Positions 8,853 through 16,861 of a stretch of DNA of 16,861 nucleotides are shown one piece after another. Origin of the DNA: Haplosporangium gracile (lineage: Eukaryota; Mortierellomycota; Mortierellomycetes; Mortierellales; Mortierellaceae); NCBI GenBank assembly GCA_015499985.1, contig JAAAUF010000326.1, positions 279-17,139 of the forward strand. Reading direction: 5' to 3'. Made by a program: the position numbers and the translations under genes. The notes below the pieces were generated by a model that made no database searches, was not told the origin of the DNA, and saw only the letters and a list, made by a program, of their open reading frames with translations. Positions within the stretch are counted from its first letter, which is position 1. Each line of letters begins with the position of its first letter.

Positions 8853-10406
8853 TTATGATTTGACGATAGATTGGTAGGCGGGGCTCGCATTCTCATATTC
8901 AGACAGCAACAGCTCTTTGTGATTTTTTTGCATCCACCTAGAAAAAGCATGACCAAACAGCAACATGTATTTTCGTATCAGTCTCCCATCTTATATAATA
9001 CTGCACAATAAATATGATGAACAACAATACACTGGACTTACTTAAGGACATCCACCAGATTCTCACGGAGAGCATTGATCGAGTCCTGATCCATCTGAGT
9101 ATGAGCAATAAGCATGGGGAATTGAACTAGAAAAAACGACAAGAAATGACGCACAACAATCATGTCAGCACTACTGTTTGTCTTCCTGATCGCTATTGCG
9201 GTTACTTGAGCACCATTTACATCTTTGGACGTCAGAGCGGTATGTACGTGGTACCTACCGAAGAGTCGGAGCAAATGTTCGCCACCATAGATCTCCGAGT
9301 CCTCCTTTCCAGTGTTCCGCTTGCGAATGTCGACGTATTGTTGACGCTCAAACCGATATAGAAGCAGATTGCCCAAGCATTTGTCAAAGTACGTCTTGAT
9401 TCCTGACAGTACTTCCTGGAAAATCTCGTCACTCTTTCTATAAGCGCGTTCAAGTGAAAGACACACACACATGTTAGACCTTGCTGTCATAGTCCCCTGA
9501 GGTTTACCTGTAAAGTATCCCTTCGAAAAGAAAAAAGTTCCTTGATAGCGTACCCCTTTTTGTCCTTCTTCGAGTCTCTGTACATGTCGAGGATCTGGAC
9601 AACATTGGGCGTCCTTGGCAAGGGAACCAGCTAGTGAGACGAGTGGATCATAAGCAAAATATGGTGGCAAATATTAGCTTCCATATAAGATTCTAGTGAT
9701 CCATTTGCAACATGAGACGTTGCGTGAAAGCGAGACACATCCTGTGCTTGAGTCTTACTTGCTGGTGCTTGGTGATGTTCTCCCAGTCGTCCACAAGTTG
9801 AGCCTTCAATGAGTCGGGTATTGGTACTTTGATCTCGGGCCGCTTTGTGAACTCCTCCTCCTTGTCTACGCTCGTGTCCTTTGCCCGTTTCTTTCCTCTG
9901 TCAGAGCTCTCTGTCGTTCCTGATGTCTTTGGCACTGCCTTCTTCTTGCCGGGATATGACTCCTTCAGACTGGCCTGCTTGGCCAGGTTCGCTTCATTCA
10001 TCTTGAGTGCCCTTGATTCAGGAACCCACTCGTCCCAGCTATGTGCCGTAAAAAAAGGAAAAACGTTACGCGCCAGTCTCCATGCCTTAAAAGAGTGCGA
10101 ATTGCTGAGGGGTCTTAAAAAGTCTTACGTCTGTTTCCAACCGCGGTAATGAACCAAGTAGACTGGGCCTTCATCGCCATGTGGTGGGTCAAGGACCCTC
10201 CAGTCTGTTTTGAGAATCTACATACATGAGGAATAACATCAGAAACCTTTGTTAATTTTCACCAGGAGTGTCAGGTTGTTTGTGCAGAGGGCGTGAACAG
10301 AAGCCATAGGAGGAAGGGTCATTACCTTGGCCTCGTAGAGCAAAGGGCCATGAAAACAGAGGACGTTTTCATTGGCCTCGAATGTCATCTGTCGCTTGTT
10401 TGCCAT
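8853..10406 (-). CDS. EAF3: Chromo-MRG domain protein, Eaf3/MRG15/Alp13 family
   Basis: Nuclear chromatin reader; family members bind methylated H3K36 and sit in the NuA4 acetyltransferase and Rpd3S deacetylase complexes. Seven exons: 10406-10326, 10217-10129, 10038-9759, 9630-9554, 9437-9259, 9126-9042, 8937-8853; 291 aa, all phases consistent. The chromo barrel covers about residues 8-72: VLCFHGPLLYEAK (15-27), then HYRGW (50-54) and WDEW (58-61), which supply the aromatic cage. A basic Lys/Ser-rich linker (about 73-130) leads to the MRG domain (about 135-288), with LVPLPRTPNVVQIL, LLLYRFERQQY (200-210), YGGEHLLRLFVQFP and the terminal SEYENASPAYQSI. Total length is close to yeast and fission-yeast homologues. 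The ATG was chosen because it begins immediately before the conserved barrel. It is divergently arranged with TRM8. Intron 4 (9553-9438) has an alternative reading given under findings. Confidence 0.93.
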
Positions 10407-10838
10407 GTCGCACTCCTCGTCTTTGACTAGGGTTAGGTTGAATAAGGGAGAAGAGGGAAAGTTGAGAAGGATCGCCAGGTTAGTTGTTGTGTACGCGCCT
10501 TATTTTTTTTCGCGGAGGTGGTGGTGGCGTTTGTTTGCTGGATAGAAAGGAGATAGTGAGGGGAGTCGAGCAGTGCGAGTGTGAGTGTGAGTGCGAGAAG
10601 GTGTAGTGTTCACCTACGATTGACTATAGGAAATACGGGTGAATGTATAGTGAGAGACGAGAAAGGAGAAAGGTGTTGCACGTCCATTGAGAGTCAATTT
10701 GGAGGGGACAGACAGACAGGCGAGTTGGGTGGCTGAGCGCCGTCGCCTTCGTTGTTTGTGTTCGCAGTCAAAGCTACAGACACAAAAAAAAAAGTGATCT
10801 CTTTCATTCTCCAACGCACAAGTCAGCCCTCATAAACC
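10407..10838. promoter_or_regulatory. Divergent promoter between MRG15/EAF3 and TRM8
   Basis: The 432 nt between the two ATGs must hold both promoters and leaders. The plus strand is purine-rich with GTGAG-type repeats at about 10435-10680, giving a pyrimidine-rich leader for the minus-strand MRG15 gene. On the TRM8 side, short CT-rich sequence precedes a good initiator context (AAACCATGG). No clear TATA box was found on either strand. On the minus strand, CCTAACCCTAG lies about 20 nt before the MRG15 ATG and could mark a 5'-UTR intron end, but branch and acceptor look too close together. Confidence 0.7.
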
Positions 10839-12230
<1,392 letters not shown>

Positions 12231-13100
12231 AAGGACGACTGGTTCAACACCTGTATACTACACTACACTTTTTACAATGAATTTTTTACTTGCACACAAT
12301 CGTCCCACCTGTCATTGCTTGCCAGCCTGGGTGACACTTTTATTCTTGTTTGTTTGGTTCACATTTGAAATTGGCGTCGGATAAACAAAGGGCCAGGACC
12401 AGTTGTGGGACAACAAAATCACATGTAGGCAAACTCAAGCGTCGAGGTCGTTGCCACCATTATGGAGAGAAGTGATGTCCAGGGAAAGTCAGGGACAGAC
12501 AGGCAAGGGTCAAAGTGGTTCCTTTTGAGCATCTAACCGTCACCACATTGAAGATGGGAGCTGTTGACTGAGAACGAAAGACAACAAAAAAGCCAAGAAA
12601 AGAGAAAACAGCCCGTCCAAGTGACCAACGATATCTGTCCGTCCGCGGGTGACGACGTGTCTTAACAGCCTAACAGTACATGGACAAAGGTAATAATTAA
12701 GAAACTGAGAGATGGGGGGCGTGAAGGAAGGAGCAAGGAAGGAAGACCGGCAAAAGAAACAACAATACGTTTTGTAAAAAAAGAAGGGTGCTTTGAAGAT
12801 GTATCAAAATTAGCCCATTCAGTAGCGTGTTTGGATTAATGGTCTTTCGCCCCCTCTTTCTTCTTTCTCTTTTTTTTTTTTTTTTTTTTTTTTCCTTTAT
12901 CACCATTTCGCACCTTTTTTTTTTCTGTTCTTCTTTCTCTTCTTCCTCTTTTCCTTCTTACTCTCTATCTTTTACCCATTTTCATTCCTCTACCTTTTTA
13001 CTGTATCCTCACTCCTGGCCTGGTCTTCACTTTCTCTTTTTCACATACCTCCACATCTCTCTCACTCACACATTCTCATACTCATTCACGTTTTTTCACA
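12231..13100 (+). promoter_or_regulatory. TRM8 3' flank and LSB5-like gene promoter
   Basis: No gene is supported. The first part should hold the TRM8 3' UTR; no perfect AATAAA follows the stop closely. From about 12846 to the ATG at 13101 the plus (coding) strand is overwhelmingly C and T, including a T24 run at 12870-12893. Long Phe/Ser/Leu open frames over the tract are composition artefacts. It resembles fungal polypyrimidine promoters and leaders. Confidence 0.6.
12870..12893 (+). repeat. T24 homopolymer in the LSB5-like gene promoter
   Basis: An uninterrupted run of 24 T lies about 210 nt upstream of the ATG at 13101. Long dT tracts disfavour nucleosomes, so it may help keep the promoter open. 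Its exact length is unreliable in short-read data. Confidence 0.85.
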
Positions 13101-15857
13101 ATGGGCCTCTTCACAAAGCAAACCGTCATCTCAAACCAAATCGGTACACCTTACCCTCTTTCTTCGGCATCCGTACTGCGAATACCTTTAACCGTTTTCT
13201 TTTTTTTTTCTTTTCTTTTTGTTTCTGTTTTTTACTTGCGAACAACGAATGACTAACCAAGCTCAACTTGTTGGGATACACTCGTGTAGATACCATCACC
13301 GCCTTGCAGACTATTACTCAATGGGACGTGATTGTCACTCTCTGTGAAACTGTCAATGCCAAGGACGATGGGTAAGCAACTTCGTTTCGCGGGATTAAGA
13401 AAGAACAAAGAAAGAAAAGCTCTACAACCAGCAGGAAACAGAATTGAGAGTGAGCGAATTCAGACAAACTAACGGCATTATAATCTTTCTATTTTTTTTT
13501 GGTTCACTTTCACCCTATGTGTGCGCTCTCACTCTTTCTCTCTCTCGCTGTCCGTCTCTACCTGTTCACCCGGCTCACTTACTCGGTCTTACTCAATACA
13601 CGTTCTGGATACCAATTGGACTTGGGCCTTCTTTTTTCTAATATCAGAGCAAAGGAAGCAGCCAAAGCCCTGCGCAAAAAATTGCGTGTGGGACGACCTC
13701 AGCAGCAGATGAACGCCATTACGGTATGTGGAACGTCTCAACATATTTTCACAAATAGCAACACAAAACGACTATATAGATATGTGAGACGGACAATTTG
13801 GCTGACTTTTTCACTTTATGTTGTGTCTGTGCTTAATAGTTGATTCAAACATTGGTTGATGGTTGTGGTTCAAAGTTCAAAGGTAAACGACGAATCAGTG
13901 CTTCAAAACAGGACAAGGCGCTTCAAAGCTATTAATATGTCATGTGTAGAGTCCGTCGCATAAACGCTCTTTTTTACTCTTCTCTTCATTATTCTAACTA
14001 TGCCCCTTCCTTCTCCTCTTCTTTTATTGTCTTGGTACCTGCGCTCTGTTCCCTTCTCATTTTTCGTTGATGTCCTCGTGACAGCCCAATTGGCTACTGC
14101 CAAGTTCGCCGAGGACATCGAGGCTGTAGTCGTTGCAGATGTATGAAACTGGATCGAATGGATGGTCTTCATGTTCCTCCGGAAAGAAAGAAACCCCGGC
14201 TCTGTTTTTACTAATTCCATGTCATATTCTCTCGTCGATATCTGATAGGCCACGGATGCCAATGTCAAGATTCGCCTCATGGAGAGTCTGAAGGAATGGG
14301 CTGATACGTTCGTCTCGGATCCAGGACTTGCTATTATCCCCCACCTCTACAACTCACTCATCAAGAGCAACACACCAAGACAGGTACTTGAATGCCTCTT
14401 TAATGCTCGAGATGGGCATGTTGTGAGCACAGTTGCTTTCTGTCTTCAAGTGGCGATCGTATTGCTAACAAACTCGTGGGGCATATCTTGATTAACAAAT
14501 AGTCTGCACATCAACGAGCCAGCCCTTCTTCGCCACCCCGAGCCCCCATCACCCCTGAACAGGTACTATTTTCGGAGACGGCAAGGATGACATGCAACAA
14601 TTGCAACCACTGTAACATTACTTTTTGCATAATGATTCAAAACTTACAATCATATTCCTCTCCGGTTGTGTTTGTTAACAATAGCAAATGAGACAAATGG
14701 CGCAGGATATCGAGTTGGCAAGGAACAATGCTCACATGTTGATTGAGGCGGTCTCCTTTGCCGATCCAGAGCTGGAGGCGATTGAGGAAAATGAGCTGAT
14801 CAAGGTAAGGCTGGACCAGAGTATGAGAAAAGATCGGACTGTTTGCGTGAGCTCACTCTGTTTAATTCATCGACGCATGCTAATCAAACGGTGTGATGCC
14901 ATCAATCACAATGTCATATCATAGGAATTCCACTCCAAGTGCACGAGTCTTCAGCGCACCATCCAACAATACCTCTCAGAGATCACAGAGTCTGCCAATC
15001 CTAACGAGCAATGGCTGAGTATGTGGGATACTTTATCGCAGGCCTTATTGTTGTATTTATCCAAGAAACCAAGATGGAATGTTAGTGCTGTTTTGTTCAT
15101 ACACTATACTAAGAAATGTTATATGTGCCCTTGTATCGTCTTTCTAGCATCTTTGTTGGCATGCAATCAGGAATTGGTGCAGGCATTCACAGCGTACAAC
15201 CAGATGATGGAGCGCCAACATTTGAACAAGGCGACCAAGGCATCAGAGACAACCGACTCTGCTCAGAACCGCAATGACAACGAATTGTCTCATGACCAGC
15301 ATGTTCCTACCGACAATTTGCTGTCGTTTGGAGATTCTGTTGGATCAGGCGGTGATGGTGCGGGCATTGGCAACGGTCATGCCTACAGCAATGGTCACGG
15401 CGCTTCAAACGGCAAGAGCGCAGTCCACAATGTCCCTGCAGCACAAAACGCGACTCAGGATCCTTTTGGAGACGAACCCTACTATGCTGGATCACAATCC
15501 GATGTTTCAACAGCTGTAAAGAATGGGTACGTTTTGAGCCATATCCTAATTGGTTTTCTCTTCAGCGCCTTTTCTCGGTCTCGTACCGTAAAAAAAAAAA
15601 AAAAATGCCCGCATACTGATGTCGTCTTTTGTTACCTTTCTCTCTTTCTCTTCTTGGCGTTCTGTAGTAAGCGGACGGACAATCAGGACAAGGTGTTTGA
15701 TGCGTCGGTGTATTTCAGACAGCAGCAGGAACAGCAGGAACAGTTGCAGGCGCTTAAGGAGCAGCAGAGGCAATTGCACCTCGAGCAGCAGTTGCAGAAC
15801 GGTGGCGGATCAAGTCAAGCTCCATCTGGTGCTGTGCCTGTCACAGCTCTTCCTTGA
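13101..15857 (+). CDS. LSB5: VHS-GAT domain endocytic adaptor, Lsb5-like
   Basis: Probable cytosolic adaptor linking ubiquitinated cargo, clathrin-type machinery and actin at endosomes or plasma membrane (from yeast Lsb5 and TOM1/GGA relatives). Eleven exons: 13101-13143, 13290-13371, 13648-13723, 13840-13882, 14085-14140, 14249-14383, 14503-14562, 14685-14804, 14925-15018, 15148-15526, 15668-15857; 425 aa, phases consistent. VHS covers about residues 1-145, with EAAKALRKKLRVG and QQQMNAITLIQTLVDGCG. A Ser/Pro linker (146-165) precedes a helical GAT domain (about 166-255) ending SLLACNQELVQAFTAYNQM, closely like the Lsb5 C-terminus. The tail is Gly/Asn/Ser-rich, with LLSFGD (294-299, clathrin-box-like but imperfect), DPF (341-343, an AP-2 ear-binding type motif) and a Gln-rich coiled coil (about 380-405). 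Yeast Lsb5 ends near the GAT domain, so the tail is extra. The ATG starts the VHS-typical MGLFT and lies just after the promoter tract. Confidence 0.92.
15527..15667 (+). other. Stop-free, 3n-length intron 10 of the LSB5-like gene
   Basis: The segment has a GTACGT donor and CTGTAG acceptor and splices in phase. It is 141 nt (47 codons) and contains no in-frame stop, so retention would insert 47 residues, including two hydrophobic stretches around a Lys run encoded by an A16 tract (15590-15605). The splice sites and the low-complexity, pyrimidine-rich content favour an intron as the default reading. Confidence 0.65.
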
Positions 15858-15863
15858 ACACGT

Positions 15864-15869
15864 AATAAA
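15864..15869 (+). terminator. AATAAA poly(A) signal of the LSB5-like gene (proximal)
   Basis: A perfect AATAAA begins 7 nt after the stop codon at 15857. It is very close to the stop; a second copy at 15960-15965 gives a more usual 3' UTR of about 120 nt. Confidence 0.4.
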
Positions 15870-15959
15870 CAATCAATCCTTTAGCCTTTCACAGCAGAAT
15901 CTGGACTCTTTTTTTTTCAAATTTCATACCTGCCTACATTACGTTTTGGAGAATCAACA

Positions 15960-15965
15960 AATAAA
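15960..15965 (+). terminator. AATAAA poly(A) signal of the LSB5-like gene (distal)
   Basis: A second perfect AATAAA lies about 100 nt past the stop codon, a common distance for fungal 3' ends. The proximal and distal copies would allow two alternative 3' UTRs. Confidence 0.5.
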
Positions 15966-16054
15966 ACACTTGACTTCAATACTCTACCAGCACAAACAAA
16001 AAGAACCGTTGGGGACGGCATACTTTCATTTCTCAGTGCGGAAAATAAAAAAAA

Positions 16055-16072
16055 AGAGAGAGAGAGAGAGAG
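16055..16072. repeat. (AG)9 microsatellite
   Basis: Nine AG units directly follow a run of A in the region between the LSB5-like gene and the right edge. It is a simple sequence repeat. Confidence 0.9.
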
Positions 16073-16575
16073 CGAACTGTAGAAGAGTTATGACAGACTC
16101 CAGCAGAAATTCTCCTCGCAATCGGTCAGCATGAGAGAAAGATCTGCTTAGATTTGGTTGGACCTGACTTGACCAGTACCAACAACCAACACCCAAGAAC
16201 CAGGATCCAAGTCCGGCAAGATATTTAGATTGTTCCATTCTTCATTAAACCTAATGTCCGTCACTCGGTATTCAGCGAGATGAAAACTTGTCCATTGTCG
16301 TTTCATCCCCTCCAAACCAGCGACCTTTCTCAGCAATTTCGTCATTACTTTGCGCAAAAGGAATCTGCAATGGCACAGTAAGCCTGTTGCGGCGGCATTT
16401 TCTATATTTTGTGGAGAAAAAAGGCATCTTCTTCATGTGAGCGAGCTTTGAACATGCTAGAAAAGTTCCTGCTTGGCAAGAGATGGCGTTTTGATTGAGA
16501 CATAGTCAAAGAAATACCAACAGCAGTTTATCCATAGATGACAAGGGACCAGCTAGGAACAAAGATTTTATCGAA
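16073..16575. other. Intergenic region with no supported gene
   Basis: This stretch should contain the downstream flank of the LSB5-like gene and perhaps the 3' UTR of a convergent minus-strand gene. Minus-strand frames at 16026-16238 and 16148-16357 overlap and show no domain motif. I see no RNA gene or repeat here. Confidence 0.5.
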
Positions 16576-16650
16576 TCAAACAAGTCTTTTTCTGGCGGCC
16601 GGAGTTGCTAAGACGGCCTTCTTCTTTTCCTTCTTGTTTCCCTTTGGCAC
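16576..16650 (-). CDS. Possible 3'-terminal exon of a minus-strand gene running off the window (partial)
   Basis: On the minus strand, TCTAAC (branch-like, near 16695) is followed by a pyrimidine-rich stretch and the acceptor CTCAAAG. The sequence after it can read VPKGNKKEKKKAVLATPAAR and ends KRLV then a TGA stop, a basic Lys-rich tail of 24 residues. The entry phase is unknown, and another frame gives a similar-length basic tail ending at a TAA. Nothing upstream is recognisable before the T tract at the window end, so neither the gene nor its function can be named. Confidence 0.22.
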   Translation of the reverse strand: MPKGNKKEKKKAVLATPAARKRLV

Positions 16651-16773
16651 CTTTGAGGAGAGGGGTGTCGGAAAATAAGAGTGAACCTGGTTAGACCTGG
16701 TCGGTCGGTTGCGCGGGGGTTCATTTGTTTTTTGGTTTTTTTCATCGATGGCATAAATATGGGTTCACTGTTC

Positions 16774-16855
16774 CTAATTTTTTTTTTTTTTTCGGTTTGG
16801 AAGTCTCTTTTCCTTTTTTCTTTTTTTTATTAACGTTTTTTTTTTTTTTTTTTTT
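16774..16855. repeat. T-rich homopolymer tracts at the right edge
   Basis: Several long T runs, interrupted by short other sequence, fill the last 90 nt of the window, ending CCACGG. With the A26 run at the left edge, this suggests a contig bounded by low-complexity sequence where assembly stopped. Confidence 0.7.
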
Positions 16856-16861
16856 CCACGG

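Noticed and set aside
12827..13252. 141-aa Phe/Ser/Leu-rich open frame on the plus strand
   Set aside because: It is a translation of the polypyrimidine promoter tract and runs past the true ATG of the LSB5-like gene in another frame; no domain and extreme composition.
15021..15857. Single 278-aa open frame reading from an intron through to the LSB5-like stop
   Set aside because: Its first part is intron 9 (15019-15147) and it crosses intron 10. The spliced model joins GAT-domain residues in phase and matches the Lsb5 family; only retention of intron 10 remains a real possibility.

Overview
This window looks like a gene-dense, intron-rich fungal nuclear contig. Five protein-coding genes can be built exon by exon. 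Introns are mostly 65-200 nt with GTAAG-like donors, TAG/CAG acceptors and CTAAC/CTAAT/TTAAC branch-site-like motifs. Protein types (Eaf3/MRG15, Trm8, Lsb5-like VHS-GAT, Sdt1/Phm8-like nucleotidase, a DENN protein) and intron density suggest an early-diverging fungus, possibly Mucoromycota/Mortierella-like; that placement is inference. Both ends lie in homopolymer tracts (A26 on the left, a long T tract on the right), as at a short-read scaffold edge.

Layout: 1-628 is intergenic or 3'-flanking DNA. Minus strand 629-2291: HAD-type pyrimidine 5'-nucleotidase. Minus strand 2796-8106: 13-exon DENN-domain protein (1343 aa) with a C1-type zinc finger between cDENN and dDENN. Minus strand 8853-10406: MRG15/Eaf3 chromo-MRG chromatin reader (291 aa). 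A divergent promoter (10407-10838) separates it from plus strand 10839-12230: Trm8/METTL1 tRNA m7G46 methyltransferase (269 aa). Plus strand 13101-15857: Lsb5-like VHS-GAT endocytic adaptor (425 aa). The right end may carry the last exon of a convergent minus-strand gene (about 16576-16650).

The genes do not form a pathway; they are ordinary housekeeping functions (nucleotide salvage, Rab activation, chromatin, tRNA modification, ubiquitin-linked trafficking). I saw no transposon, CRISPR array, tRNA or rRNA gene, or biosynthetic cluster. The most interesting signals concern RNA processing: an apparent 2-nt micro-exon in the nucleotidase gene, a stop-free 3n intron in the Lsb5-like gene, a possible 13-nt cassette exon in the MRG15 gene, a NAGNAG acceptor in the DENN gene, an intronic direct repeat carrying two ACGCGT boxes in TRM8, and coding-strand polypyrimidine tracts upstream of four start codons. 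All exon models were made by eye from reading frame, splice consensus and family knowledge, without transcript data.
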